The position numbers and the translations under genes are program-made. Below the pieces are notes generated by a model. That model had not been told where the DNA came from. It searched no databases and saw only the letters and a list, made by a program, of their open reading frames with translations. This document shows, in pieces, positions 46,923 through 58,203 of a stretch of DNA of 64,000 nucleotides. The stretch covers positions 62,001 through 126,000 of the forward strand of contig NZ_JNAS01000002.1 of the NCBI RefSeq assembly GCF_000760115.1. The letters are read 5' to 3'. The stretch comes from Prochlorococcus marinus str. SB. Lineage in GTDB: Bacteria > Cyanobacteriota > Cyanobacteriia > PCC-6307 > Cyanobiaceae. Every line of letters begins with the position of its first letter. The first letter of the stretch is position 1.

Positions 46923-46980
46923 GTACGAGACAGGCCCTGTCTACACAGGTGTGGAATGTTCAACCTTTCCTGTCTCCGTA
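46923..46980. promoter_or_regulatory. GC-rich block with mutually exclusive hairpins upstream of csoS1
   Basis: About half G+C in a surrounding of about one third. agacagg (46928-46934) can pair with cctgtct at 46936-46942 or at 46969-46975. cctgt (46936-46940) can also pair with acagg (46945-46949). The outer tacg/cgta extend the long stem. The second copy of the 14-nt repeat lies inside (46950-46963). It could be a small RNA, a leader switch on the minus strand, or an operator array. Confidence 0.55.
46950..46963. repeat. Direct repeat copy 2 (tgtggaatgttcaa)
   Basis: Perfect 14-nt match to 46719-46732, 231 bases away in the same orientation, located in the apical part of the GC-rich structured block. 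Confidence 0.7.
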
Positions 46981-47027
46981 TCAAGCTTTGAAGTAAGATA
47001 ATATTCACAATAAATTTATTTGTTATT

Positions 47028-47612
47028 TTGAACCTTCCAGTTCTAACTATTGCTAGTGGCAATCAAAGAAAAGTATCTGAAATTTCAGAGATGCTGGATG
47101 TTTTGTCTTTAAAGGTTCAGAAACAACCAAAATATTTAAATGTCGAAGAGACTGGAAACACATATTTTGAGAATGCACTTCTAAAAGCAAAAGCAGCGGC
47201 TTTAGAGACTAAAACTTGGGCGTTAGCTGATGACTCGGGACTTGAAGTAGATGTTTTAGATGGTCGACCAGGAATTTATTCTGCTCGATATGCCAAAAAT
47301 AATGATGAGAAAATTAAAAAATTAATTAATGAACTTTCTGATAGTCCTTACAGGAGTGCAAGATTTATAAGTTGCATGGTTTTGTGCGATCCCTCAGGAA
47401 ATTTAGTAAAAGATACAACAGGAATATGCTGGGGAGAAATTCTTAAGAACCCCAAATATCCAAATGGTGAATTCGAATCTATTTTTTGGGTAAAAGAGGC
47501 TAACTGTGTTTACGGTGAGCTATCACAATCACAACTAAATAAATTAGGTAGTAGAGGTAAAGCCGCCAAAATTATGTCACCTTACCTCAAAAAAGAAATT
47601 GGTTTAAATTAA
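47028..47612 (+). CDS. rdgB: Non-canonical purine NTP pyrophosphatase (RdgB/HAM1)
   Basis: A 194-residue ITPase-fold enzyme that hydrolyses ITP, XTP and dITP to the monophosphates, cleaning the nucleotide pool. LTIASGNQRKVSEI is the N-terminal nucleotide-binding loop, WALADDSGLEVDVLDGRPGIYSARYA the metal/catalytic segment and LGSRGKAAKIM the C-terminal one. The start is TTG at 47028. Although flanked by csoS1 and csoS1D, this is a housekeeping function; the link to carboxysomes is only positional. Confidence 0.93.
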   Translation: MNLPVLTIASGNQRKVSEISEMLDVLSLKVQKQPKYLNVEETGNTYFENALLKAKAAALETKTWALADDSGLEVDVLDGRPGIYSARYAKNNDEKIKKLINELSDSPYRSARFISCMVLCDPSGNLVKDTTGICWGEILKNPKYPNGEFESIFWVKEANCVYGELSQSQLNKLGSRGKAAKIMSPYLKKEIGLN

Positions 47613-47618
47613 AAATTC

Positions 47619-48389
47619 TCAATAATTTGAAATTTCTTCAATTGCTCTTATGGCAGCAGCTGCAGCCTCTTCTACATCCCCTTCTTTCCCTGCAAGAGTT
47701 AATCTACCAAAAGCCCCAACTGCCTTAACATCAACAACAGTTATATTAGATGCCTTTTCAGCTTCATTAGCTGCTTTTAAAACATAACCAGCTGGTTCAG
47801 TTTCTAAAATAAACATGCTCATTCCAGATTGAATCATTGATCCACTTCTGTTTTGTCTATTTATTAAAACTGCATGATCTGGAGTAATTGCTCGAATAAC
47901 TTCAGTCCAACTCGTAGCAGGTTTTGTTCTTTTTCTAACTTCACTCCCAATAGCATCTAGAACAACATCTCCAGAATGTAAAACGGTGCTTTGATCTTTA
48001 TGGTAAAGAGCAAGAGATCCAAATGCCCTTTCAACAATCATCTGACCAAGTCTCACATTACTTGCTTTTAGGGCAATATCAGTAACTCTATGAACAGCCA
48101 TCCCGGGTGAAACTTCCATCCAAAGACATGAATCACCAGGAATAGGTAAAAAACCTCTACTAACAGTTCCCATATATGCGGCTAATTGAGGTTGCAGAGA
48201 ATCTAAAAAAACATAAGTTCTTAACTCAATTTGCTCAACTTGACTTGCTTGTCTGGATACCAAGGACTTTTCTGAATCAGTAGTAATAAAACAGCTAGCA
48301 CCACTGGCCTGAGATTGCACCTCAGATCCTGTGACAAGAGAACTCCCCTTTTTTCGTTCCCCTCTGTTTAAGCTAGAAGTTGGTTCCAT
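47619..48389 (-). CDS. csoS1D: Carboxysome tandem-domain shell protein CsoS1D
   Basis: A 256-residue tandem-BMC protein whose two BMC domains make a pseudohexameric trimer with a gated pore in the carboxysome shell. Domain one contains [20 protein letters not shown], and domain two [20 protein letters not shown] through [29 protein letters not shown] at 48389 ([14 protein letters not shown]) is chosen over the frame start at 48482, whose 31 extra residues look non-native. It converges on rdgB (6-base gap) and is outside the main operon. Confidence 0.92.
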   Translation of the reverse strand: MEPTSSLNRGERKKGSSLVTGSEVQSQASGASCFITTDSEKSLVSRQASQVEQIELRTYVFLDSLQPQLAAYMGTVSRGFLPIPGDSCLWMEVSPGMAVHRVTDIALKASNVRLGQMIVERAFGSLALYHKDQSTVLHSGDVVLDAIGSEVRKRTKPATSWTEVIRAITPDHAVLINRQNRSGSMIQSGMSMFILETEPAGYVLKAANEAEKASNITVVDVKAVGAFGRLTLAGKEGDVEEAAAAAIRAIEEISNY

Positions 48390-48486
48390 TGAGGCGACTA
48401 TAACGGATAATGGTTCATTTTTTCTATTAAATTTACTTGCATGCTTACCACAAAACGATAACTTCAAGTAAAAGATATGCATTTTT

Positions 48487-48855
48487 ATGGGAACTTCTCA
48501 AAAAAAAGAACCAACTGTTTCTGGTACTGAAAAAGAATTAACTCCTGATCAAACTCTTGGATTAGTTAGCCTAAGCCTGATGCAAAAACTATCTCAGAAA
48601 GACCCATCTTTTAGCTGGTTAGAAGAAGATAAAATTGAGAAAGTAAATCTTAAGAACCTTAGAGATAGATTGGAGTTAACCCAATTAGCTATAAATACTG
48701 GAGCACCTTTAACTACTTCAGAAGTGACAGCTTTAATTGGGGCAAAGCCCGGAAAATCTAAGTTAGAAAGAGCAGGATTATTAGCAACGAAAATAGCTAG
48801 AAATGTATGGAAAATCTCAAAAACAAGTCAAGGAAATTCCTTCTACAGGAATTAA
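48487..48855 (+). CDS. Conserved hypothetical cyanobacterial protein
   Basis: A 122-residue soluble protein with a charged N-terminus and a Leu-rich middle ([32 protein letters not shown]), ending in positively charged helices. The [15 protein letters not shown] part resembles a helix-turn-helix recognition turn, but I cannot assign a family. It diverges from csoS1D (97 bases) and precedes chlN by 157 A/T-rich bases. It may be a regulator of either neighbour. Confidence 0.6.
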   Translation: MGTSQKKEPTVSGTEKELTPDQTLGLVSLSLMQKLSQKDPSFSWLEEDKIEKVNLKNLRDRLELTQLAINTGAPLTTSEVTALIGAKPGKSKLERAGLLATKIARNVWKISKTSQGNSFYRN

Positions 48856-49003
48856 AATACGCCCAAAAAGTTTTTTTCATAATTCCCATTTAAGTATTTA
48901 AACATTCATATAAGTTTTTTAAATGTGTTCATTTTGTAAGAGAACTTATTAATTACTTTCTTAAATTAAAAAGTTTATGCAAGCTTGAAATATAAGCTCT
49001 TGA

Positions 49004-50269
<1,266 letters not shown>

Positions 50270-50274
50270 AAACT

Positions 50275-51846
50275 ATGGAATTAACTCTTTGGACGTATGA
50301 AGGACCACCACATGTTGGTGCTATGAGAATTGCCTCATCAATGAAAGACATTCATTATGTGCTTCATGCCCCCCAAGGAGATACATATGCAGATCTTCTC
50401 TTTACCATGATCGAGAGGAGGGGGCAAAGGCCTCCAGTAACTTATACAACTTTTCAGGCTAGAGACCTTGGAGGCGATACAGCAGAATTAGTGAAGAAAA
50501 ATATTAAGGAAGCGGTTGAACGATTCAAACCCAAAACTCTTTTAGTCGGAGAAAGTTGTACAGCAGAACTTATCCAAGACCAACCTGGAGCACTTGCGAA
50601 AGGGATGGGGTTTGATATGCCGATTGTTAATCTTGAATTACCTGCTTATAGCAAGAAAGAAAATTGGGGGGCCTCAGAAACCTTTTATCAACTAATAAGA
50701 ACCCTTTTAAAAGAAAAAGTAAGTTCTTCAGACAAAATAAATCCCCTTAGGTGGAGGGAATTAGGCAGGAGGCCAAAAGTTAATATACTTGGCCCTTCAT
50801 TACTAGGATTTAGATGCAGAGATGATGTAATCGAAATCCAACGCATACTTTCGGAACAAGGTATAGATACAAACGTAGTTGCCCCTTTAGGTGCTAGTCC
50901 TGATGATATTGAAAGACTAATTGATGCTGAAATAAATATCTGTCTTTATCAAGAAATTGCTGAAGCTTCATGTGAGTGGCTTAAACGGAACTTTGGAATG
51001 GAATATACGAATACTATTCCTATTGGAATAAAAAATACAATTGAATTTATAAATGAAGTTCATGAGAAATTAGATCTTCCTTTAACGAATAAAGAAGAAT
51101 TAGAAAATAAATCAAAACTTCCTTGGTACTCAAAATCAGTTGACTCTAATTATCTAACTGGTAAAAGAGTTTTTATTTTTGGTGATGGAACTCATGCAAT
51201 TGCAGCAGCCAAAATTGCTAAGGAAGAATTGGGTTTTGAAGTAGTGGGTCTTGGAACATACAGCAGGGAAATGGCTAGGCAAGTAAGAGCTACTGCAAAA
51301 GATCTTAATGTAGAAGCTCTGATAACTAACAATTATCTAGAAGTGGAAGATGCCATGAAAAAGGCTGCCCCTGAACTAGTTTTAGGGACCCAAATGGAAA
51401 GGCATAGTGCAAAAAGACTCGGCATTCCATGCTCAGTAATTAGTACTCCAATGCATGTTCAAGATGTTCCTGCAAGATATAGCCCTCAAATGGGATGGGA
51501 AGGAGCAAATGTGATTTTTGATGACTGGGTACATCCCCTAATGATGGGTTTGGAAGAGCATCTTATTGATATGTTCAAACATGACTTTGAGTTTGTTGAT
51601 GGTCATCAAAGCCATTTAGGACATACAGCGACAAACACAAATAACACTTTAAATTCTGACAAGAAAAAAGAAAAAAATAGTGAAGAGGGAATTATCTGGA
51701 CTGAATCTGGTAGAGCTGAATTAACAAAAGTTCCATTTTTTGTAAGAGGTAAAGTTAAAACAAATACTGAAAAATACGCAATCTTGAGAGGAATTCCAGA
51801 GATAAGTGATGAAACTCTTTACGATGCCAAAGCATATTTCAGTTAA
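50275..51846 (+). CDS. chlB: Light-independent protochlorophyllide reductase subunit B
   Basis: A 523-residue DPOR catalytic subunit. The N-terminus [20 protein letters not shown] is diagnostic, [15 protein letters not shown] carries a cluster region, and the C-terminal domain has [21 protein letters not shown], the ChlB tail. An extra Asn/Lys-rich linker (about residues 450-475) precedes that tail. It is 5 bases after chlN and 189 bases before chlL. Confidence 0.97.
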   Translation: MELTLWTYEGPPHVGAMRIASSMKDIHYVLHAPQGDTYADLLFTMIERRGQRPPVTYTTFQARDLGGDTAELVKKNIKEAVERFKPKTLLVGESCTAELIQDQPGALAKGMGFDMPIVNLELPAYSKKENWGASETFYQLIRTLLKEKVSSSDKINPLRWRELGRRPKVNILGPSLLGFRCRDDVIEIQRILSEQGIDTNVVAPLGASPDDIERLIDAEINICLYQEIAEASCEWLKRNFGMEYTNTIPIGIKNTIEFINEVHEKLDLPLTNKEELENKSKLPWYSKSVDSNYLTGKRVFIFGDGTHAIAAAKIAKEELGFEVVGLGTYSREMARQVRATAKDLNVEALITNNYLEVEDAMKKAAPELVLGTQMERHSAKRLGIPCSVISTPMHVQDVPARYSPQMGWEGANVIFDDWVHPLMMGLEEHLIDMFKHDFEFVDGHQSHLGHTATNTNNTLNSDKKKEKNSEEGIIWTESGRAELTKVPFFVRGKVKTNTEKYAILRGIPEISDETLYDAKAYFS

Positions 51847-52035
51847 CTTTTACTAATAAAATATAATTAAGTCATGAGTATTTTCACTCATAGTCTAATA
51901 GATTTAATCCTAAAAATTCAGTTATAAGAACATATTTCACACTTTTAATACAATTAAATACATATTTGTTTAGAAACATATTTCATGTGTATTTGCGCTG
52001 CAAGAATATAAATAATAATGTGTTTTAAGTTTTAA
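51847..52035 (+). promoter_or_regulatory. chlB-chlL gap with hairpin and repeated acatatttca
   Basis: 189 A/T-rich bases. atgagt-attttc-actcat (51874-51891) is a perfect 6-bp hairpin soon after the chlB stop. Further on, acatatttca occurs twice about 48 bases apart, followed by cac and by tgtg. The gap is large for this genome and may allow separate transcription of chlL, whose product is needed in different amounts. Confidence 0.4.
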
Positions 52036-52923
<888 letters not shown>

Positions 52924-52929
52924 TCTAAA

Positions 52930-53940
52930 TTAATCTAATCCAACCAATTGGCTTGTTAAATCATAAGTTTGTTGAGAGGTCTTAGTATCAATTATTCTTT
53001 TTGACAATTTTTGAGAGAAAGCTTTTCTGCCAGTTTTCTGACGATTTCCCCAGCTCCAATGGACTGATGGTTTAGCAAATTCCTTATAAGTTGCCACTTG
53101 AGCGACCCTCTCTCCTGCCAGTCTTTGTGAAACATATCCTTTTGTTATAAATTTTTGAAATATCGGGAAAAGGAATCTAAATAACCAAGGTGTATCTCTA
53201 AAAAGTTTTGTATCAGCAACACATCCAGGATATAGAGAATTTACAGTAATTTTATCTGCAGGATATCTTTTTGATAATTCCTGAACGGTCACCATATTGC
53301 AAAGTTTACTATCCTTATAAGCCTTACCAGGTTTAAATTTCTTTCCATTCGCCATACTTATTGGAGATAAAAAACCATTTTTGAATCCAGATAAATCTCC
53401 CAAATCAGCTGGAGCAGGAATAGGGATCCTTCCTCCAAGTTCTGAATAATTAGCCGTAACAGTTCCTAATACTGTAATTCTTGGCTTGAATACAGTTGAT
53501 TTGCCATTTAAAACAATTTCTCTTTCAGAAGATAAAATATTTTCCATAAGTAGGTTTATCAGAAGAAAATGCCCAAAATGATTTACTGCCATAGAGTTTT
53601 CAAACCCCTGAGCAGACCTTTCAGGTCTCTTTAGTCTCGGTTTATAAACTGCTGCATTACAAATAAGAGAATTTATTGGCTTCTTAAATCTTTCTAATAT
53701 TTCATCGCAACCTTTTCTTACATCATCCAAGTCAGAAAGATCTATTTCTATAAAGTGAACATTTTTAACATCCTCTTTTGTCAAGGATTCCTCAGCTATT
53801 TTTATAGCTCTCTTGTTTGATCGATTAACAGCTATTACCTCCCATCCAAATCTTAAAAGAGGTTTTAGAGTGTTTAATCCAACTCCTGAAGTTGTTCCTG
53901 TTATTAGGACTAAACCCTTAATGTTCTTACTCACTAGCAA
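52930..53940 (-). CDS. por: Light-dependent protochlorophyllide oxidoreductase
   Basis: A 336-residue SDR that reduces protochlorophyllide with NADPH when light is absorbed. Rossmann motif ITGTTSGVGLNTL, then NSLICNAAVY, the catalytic AYKDSKLCN (YxxxK) and the POR-specific FSQKLSKRIIDTKTSQQTYDLT end. The start seems to be TTG at 53940. It lies tail to tail with chlL, so light and dark enzymes are neighbours but separately transcribed. Confidence 0.96.
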   Translation of the reverse strand: MLVSKNIKGLVLITGTTSGVGLNTLKPLLRFGWEVIAVNRSNKRAIKIAEESLTKEDVKNVHFIEIDLSDLDDVRKGCDEILERFKKPINSLICNAAVYKPRLKRPERSAQGFENSMAVNHFGHFLLINLLMENILSSEREIVLNGKSTVFKPRITVLGTVTANYSELGGRIPIPAPADLGDLSGFKNGFLSPISMANGKKFKPGKAYKDSKLCNMVTVQELSKRYPADKITVNSLYPGCVADTKLFRDTPWLFRFLFPIFQKFITKGYVSQRLAGERVAQVATYKEFAKPSVHWSWGNRQKTGRKAFSQKLSKRIIDTKTSQQTYDLTSQLVGLD

Positions 53941-53988
53941 AAAAGTTAATTGGAAAATGAAAAGTAGAATGATTAAAGATCATCCTTA

Positions 53989-54336
53989 TCAACGCCATAT
54001 TACTCTGATAATGTCCCTAGAAATTATTTGATCCTGATCCTTCATAAATCTTTGCTGACCTTCAGAAGAGAATAAATCATCAAGCTTATCTGTTAAAACA
54101 TTAAATCTATGTTTTTCGTATAAAAATGAGTCTTGAATTTCCCTTAATCTGGTCAACCTTACTTTAGAACTATAGCCAAGCTTAATCAGGCTTATTATTG
54201 CTAGAAGGGAAAAGCTAATTTTTATAATTAAAAAAATCAATGATACAAAATTATCGTGTTTCTGTTGTCTTTTTATAAATACAGACCTTAAATATTTTTT
54301 GTGGAAAATACTATTTTTATAAAAAGATTTTGACAA
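53989..54336 (-). CDS. Small membrane protein of unknown function
   Basis: A 115-residue protein with one long hydrophobic stretch (VSLIFLIIKISFSLLAIISL, residues about 31-50) followed by a basic, helical tail containing RLREIQDSFLYEKHRFNVLTDKLDDLF. The start is TTG at 54336, with no better choice near. Layout suggests a single-span protein with a cytosolic coiled coil. It lies between por and psaM, on the same strand as both. Confidence 0.55.
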   Translation of the reverse strand: MSKSFYKNSIFHKKYLRSVFIKRQQKHDNFVSLIFLIIKISFSLLAIISLIKLGYSSKVRLTRLREIQDSFLYEKHRFNVLTDKLDDLFSSEGQQRFMKDQDQIISRDIIRVIWR

Positions 54337-54421
54337 ATTAAGTTCTTGATATTTTTACTGAATAAATCAATTCAGTCTTAGTTTATTATTACCTTACAAA
54401 TTTTAAATTTTCTAATAAAAT

Positions 54422-54526
54422 TTAGTTCCTACCTAAACTAATTCCTAGTCTTAATGCTAGTACTCCTGCATGCATAACAACAATGAGGCTTAATGCAATA
54501 AGATTTATTGTTTGAGATGGCTCCAT
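54422..54526 (-). CDS. psaM: Photosystem I reaction centre subunit XII
   Basis: A 34-residue single-span protein found by reading the minus strand of the gap between a small membrane protein and the lipoate-ligase-like gene. It begins [17 protein letters not shown] and ends [13 protein letters not shown]. The ALRLGISL ending is the PsaM hallmark. PsaM is a peripheral PSI subunit near the trimer interface. It is too short for usual length cut-offs. 85 bases separate it from the next minus-strand gene. Confidence 0.9.
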   Translation of the reverse strand: MEPSQTINLIALSLIVVMHAGVLALRLGISLGRN

Positions 54527-54664
54527 GGTAAAAAAATCATTTTCTATATTCTCTACCGAAAAGAGAAGATTTGAAACACTATTACAAAATGATGTTACGT
54601 AATTAACAAATTGAAAGAAAAAATTTATTGAAAATTATCATAAATAAACCTAACAAAGTTAATT

Positions 54665-55366
54665 TTGGGAATTGAAAATCAGGCTTTAATTTTTTCAACA
54701 AATAATTTATCTGGATTTGATCAAATGGCTTTAGATTTAAATTCTTTAGATCAGACAATTTCGAATCCTGAAATAATTCTCACATTAAGGTTCTACTATT
54801 GGACTGGGGATTGGCTTTCAATTGGCTATCACCAGAAGGAAATTCCTCTTCATTGGAAAAATTTATTGTCAAATGGGGAAATTAATATTGTCAGACGTCC
54901 CTCTGGAGGGGGAGCTGTTCTGCACTCAGGAGGAATAACATATGCATTAACTTTTAAAAAAACTTACTATAAAGTCTTAAGTTATGAAATGGTTAATAGT
55001 TGGTTAATTAAAAGTTTTAAAGAATTAGGTCTAAACTTACAATATGGTAATTTACGAAAATCAGGCATTAAAACAAATTGTTTTGGGACTTCATTAATTT
55101 CTGATTTAGTTGATCAGGATGGGTTTAAGAGAATAGGTAGTGCTCAATTTCGTAAAAAAGGTGCATTCCTTCAACATGGAGAAATTCAAACAAATCCTTC
55201 AAGAGATTTGTGGTTCAAATTATTCAAAGAAGAAGCTCCACCCAAAGTAAATTTAAAACTAACAAATGATGAAATAGTTCAACATTTGAGAAATTCGTTC
55301 TTGAAAAATAAATCAAATATAAATTTCAAAAATATTGCCATAGATAATAAAAATAGAAAATTTTAA
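54665..55366 (+). CDS. Lipoate-protein ligase / octanoyltransferase family protein
   Basis: A 233-residue BPL/LPL-type acyltransferase. RRPSGGGAVLHSGGITYAL is the lipoate-binding loop, and IGSAQFRKKGAFLQHGEI carries the conserved G-S-A-Q and HG elements. It may attach lipoate or transfer an octanoyl group to 2-oxoacid dehydrogenase or glycine cleavage proteins; which reaction cannot be told. The start is TTG at 54665. It converges with the site-2 protease gene, 12 bases apart. Confidence 0.82.
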   Translation: MGIENQALIFSTNNLSGFDQMALDLNSLDQTISNPEIILTLRFYYWTGDWLSIGYHQKEIPLHWKNLLSNGEINIVRRPSGGGAVLHSGGITYALTFKKTYYKVLSYEMVNSWLIKSFKELGLNLQYGNLRKSGIKTNCFGTSLISDLVDQDGFKRIGSAQFRKKGAFLQHGEIQTNPSRDLWFKLFKEEAPPKVNLKLTNDEIVQHLRNSFLKNKSNINFKNIAIDNKNRKF

Positions 55367-55378
55367 TAACAAGAATTA

Positions 55379-56602
55379 TTAAAGATCTCCTTTCTGCTTC
55401 ATTGAATTTATTATTTTAGGCAATTCAATTCCTAAGGGATAATGATTTTTAAAGTTTAATTTGTTAATAATATCTGAAGGCAAATTAAAACCTAATTTAT
55501 TCAATACAAAGTTTCCAATTTTTGACCTATCAATTATCCCCAAAGGGATATCTGCAGCATTGAGAACCAATAAAAAACCTTCATTTGTTGCTTCAAGTCT
55601 TTCTATAGTTATCCATAATTTATCGTCATAAGATACACTTTCAAAACTATCGATTGGTTTCTTAAAATCTCCAACAAAATTCCGTTCCCATTTTTTTAAG
55701 GAAACAGTTTTTAAAATACTTTCATCAACAAAACCGGTCCATCTACCATTATTCGTAACAAAAAAATATTTATCCGATGCATCCTTCTTATTTTTTATTA
55801 ATTTATTAAATTCTGAGAAATTTGAATCGTATTCAAGTTTCCTCAAAGGCTTTAGTTTGATCTCAGATACTTTACTAAATTTAAGTATATTTTCAATTTT
55901 AAAAAATTGACTTTCAGATTTTGAAGAATTAACTCCAAACAAGCCCAAAAAAGAAAGAATAAAACCAAAGTAAAAGTTAAATCTAAATAAACTAACTATC
56001 CCAAAAAATAAAACAAAAAAAGATAATAATAAATTTACTTTGTTGAGGAAATTTCTTCCTTTATTTTTACTCCCTGAAAAATGCCAAATAATACTCTTTA
56101 ATAAATTCCCCCCATCTAAAGAACCAATTGGAATCAAATTTAAGAAGCCAAAGAATAAATTAAATATACCTACTCTAGAAATTATATTAACTGCTATTAG
56201 TTCTTGAGATGCGCTGTTATTACTAATTAAAAGTAGGATAGATGCTGTAAAGAAACATAAAAGAGGTCTAACAACTGCAATTTTTATATTACCTAAAGCA
56301 GTTTGACAATACTTATCTATTTGTAAAATTGCTCCTAAAAAATAAAAAGTAATTTTTTTTATTTTTACACCCTGATTGAGTGCAACAAAAGTGTGAAAAA
56401 CCTCATGAAAAATAATTGAAGATAATAAGAAAAAAGAAGTTAAAAATCCTATAATCCAAGATTCTCTAATATTATAAATATCACCTGAAGTTAAATTAAC
56501 CTGATTACTTATACTCCATGAGAATAAAAAGAGAATAGCAAACCAATAAGGATGAACATTAAAGGGAATTCCCCATATTTTAAAAATTTGCCAACTTCTC
56601 AA
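55379..56602 (-). CDS. Site-2-type intramembrane metalloprotease (M50) with CBS-like C-terminus
   Basis: A 407-residue membrane protease. Zinc motif HEVFH lies in SSIIFHEVFHTFVAL (about residues 65-69), and the third ligand in NLIPIGSLDGGNLL. About six membrane helices occupy the first 230 residues. The rest is soluble, with two weak CBS-like halves (NNGRWTGFVDESIL and NAADIPLGIIDRSKIG). S2P enzymes cleave membrane-anchored regulators such as anti-sigma factors. The start is TTG at 56602. It diverges from trpF over 55 bases. Confidence 0.87.
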   Translation of the reverse strand: MRSWQIFKIWGIPFNVHPYWFAILFLFSWSISNQVNLTSGDIYNIRESWIIGFLTSFFLLSSIIFHEVFHTFVALNQGVKIKKITFYFLGAILQIDKYCQTALGNIKIAVVRPLLCFFTASILLLISNNSASQELIAVNIISRVGIFNLFFGFLNLIPIGSLDGGNLLKSIIWHFSGSKNKGRNFLNKVNLLLSFFVLFFGIVSLFRFNFYFGFILSFLGLFGVNSSKSESQFFKIENILKFSKVSEIKLKPLRKLEYDSNFSEFNKLIKNKKDASDKYFFVTNNGRWTGFVDESILKTVSLKKWERNFVGDFKKPIDSFESVSYDDKLWITIERLEATNEGFLLVLNAADIPLGIIDRSKIGNFVLNKLGFNLPSDIINKLNFKNHYPLGIELPKIINSMKQKGDL

Positions 56603-56657
56603 AAATAATCTCCGCTATATTTAGCAATAATATTAATTTTACATAAAGGCTAATTAT

Positions 56658-57323
56658 ATGCCCAAGAGTAATACTTTAATTAAAATTTGCGGCCTAACTT
56701 CAGAAGAACAAGCTCTTCAAGTAGCAAAATTAGGAGCGCATGCTATCGGCATTATTTCAGTGGAAGAGTCACCAAGATATATATCAGCTGAAATGAAGAA
56801 AAATATTTTTACAACCTTACAAAGGTTTTATCCAAAAATCGAGAGGGTATCAGTTGTACAAAATTGCCCAATAGAATTAATTATTAAAAATTTCTTAGGA
56901 AATCCAAGTGAAACTATAATTCAATTACATGGAGATGAAGATATTGATTATTGCAAAAAAATAAGGGAAAAAATTCCCAATATTGGCCTATGGAAGGCTT
57001 TTAGAATAAAAACGGAAAAGGACATAGATAAAATAAAACCTTTTGAGGATTTTGTAGATGCGATACTACTTGATTCTTGGAATAAAGAAACTTATGGAGG
57101 TTCAGGGAAAAAAATAAATTCTATTTATTTAAAGAATTTGCAATTTAGCAAGCCATGGTGGTTGGCAGGTGGAATATCAATTGAATGGATTGATGAAATC
57201 CTCACTGATTTAAAACCAGATGGAATAGATATTTCAAGTAGTATTGAAATATCTCCAGGTTTAAAAGATATTAAAAAAACAGAAGATCTTTTAAAATTTC
57301 TAAAAAAATTTAGTAATTATTAG
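56658..57323 (+). CDS. trpF: Phosphoribosylanthranilate isomerase
   Basis: A 221-residue TIM-barrel enzyme for the third step of tryptophan synthesis. KICGLTSEEQA holds the catalytic Cys, IQLHGDED and LLDSWN (catalytic Asp) follow, and phosphate-binding YGGSGKKI and LAGGIS and GIDISSSIE segments are seen. Its last 14 bases overlap the 3' end of folE on the other strand. Confidence 0.95.
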   Translation: MPKSNTLIKICGLTSEEQALQVAKLGAHAIGIISVEESPRYISAEMKKNIFTTLQRFYPKIERVSVVQNCPIELIIKNFLGNPSETIIQLHGDEDIDYCKKIREKIPNIGLWKAFRIKTEKDIDKIKPFEDFVDAILLDSWNKETYGGSGKKINSIYLKNLQFSKPWWLAGGISIEWIDEILTDLKPDGIDISSSIEISPGLKDIKKTEDLLKFLKKFSNY

Positions 57324-58050
57324 TAGCGGACTGCTGTTTTACAAGCTCAAAAAATTCTTGTTTTAAACTTAAATCGTGTCTAAAATCCCCTCTAACCACT
57401 GAATTAATCATACTTGTATTTGGTTCTTTGACTCCCCTCCACTTCATACAATAATGTTGGGCCTTTACAATAATGCCTAAACCTTTAGGTTCACAAAGTT
57501 TTTCGATTTCATCTGCAAGGATCATTACAGCTTCTTCCTGAATATGAGGCCTGGAAAAAACCCAATCAGCAACTCTCGCGAATTTTGAAAGTCCTATGAC
57601 TTTATTTCCAGGTTTAATACCTATCCAACACTCTCCTAAAATAGGAACTAAGTGATGTGAACATGCAGATCTAACCGTAATTGGACCAACTGTATAAATT
57701 TCATCAAGATTCTTGTCATTAGGGAAACTTGTTACTTTAGGTTGTTCATGATATCTACCTTTAAAAACTTCATTTAGATACATTTTCGAAACTCTTTCAG
57801 CAGTTTCTTGAGTATTATGATCATTTTCAACATCAATTACGAGGGACTTTAGTAAGTCTTTAACTCTAGAGGCAACTTCTTTTTCTAAGATTTCTAATTC
57901 ACCAGGATTTATAAAATCAGAAATATTATCGTTAGCACTAAATCTTGTGCCAGAATTTTTAATTCTGTCTCTTATAATTTCAGAAATTAGTTTATTAGTA
58001 ATCTGGTCGTCAAACTTTCTAATATTATCGTTGGGTAATGTAGAGGTCAT
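57310..58050 (-). CDS. folE: GTP cyclohydrolase I
   Basis: A 246-residue FolE1 that turns GTP into dihydroneopterin triphosphate for folates and pterins. Zinc ligands are in SACSHHLVPILGECWIGI (Cys-His) and the later Cys of HYCMKWRGV. IGLSKFARVADWVFSRPHIQE is conserved. The ~55 N-terminal residues are variable. Tail-overlapping with trpF; a 153-base gap separates it from the SDR gene upstream. Confidence 0.96.
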   Translation of the reverse strand: MTSTLPNDNIRKFDDQITNKLISEIIRDRIKNSGTRFSANDNISDFINPGELEILEKEVASRVKDLLKSLVIDVENDHNTQETAERVSKMYLNEVFKGRYHEQPKVTSFPNDKNLDEIYTVGPITVRSACSHHLVPILGECWIGIKPGNKVIGLSKFARVADWVFSRPHIQEEAVMILADEIEKLCEPKGLGIIVKAQHYCMKWRGVKEPNTSMINSVVRGDFRHDLSLKQEFFELVKQQSATNNY

Positions 58051-58203
58051 AAAATTCTTAACAGAAAATTGTATGCAACTTAATTTACTGTATCTTCCAA
58101 AAGCTTAATTGCTCATATACTATATCACATTCTCTTGTTTAATCGGGTTCAAATAGCACTAAAAAAAATCACTGTTCTAAGATTAAGCAGATAAACAAAA
58201 TGT

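Larger units (their letters stand above)
46701..47027. promoter_or_regulatory. Divergent control region between csoS1 and rdgB
   Basis: 327 bases with no convincing gene; an 88-codon plus-strand frame at 46725-46991 has no family features. Visible are a 14-nt direct repeat (46719-46732 and 46950-46963), a 10-nt palindrome taagtactta (46750-46759), a candidate minus-strand -35 ttgaca within cttatcaccc...tgtcaa near 46825-46850, and a GC-rich structured block at 46923-46980. The operon promoter for csoS1-rbcL-rbcS most likely sits here. Confidence 0.65.

Noticed and set aside
46725-46991. 88-codon plus-strand frame upstream of rdgB
   Set aside because: No family features and it crosses the repeats and the structured block; more likely a control region.
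48390-48482. 31-residue N-terminal extension of CsoS1D
   Set aside because: The frame is open but the added residues are unlike CsoS1D, and ATG at 48389 gives the expected length.
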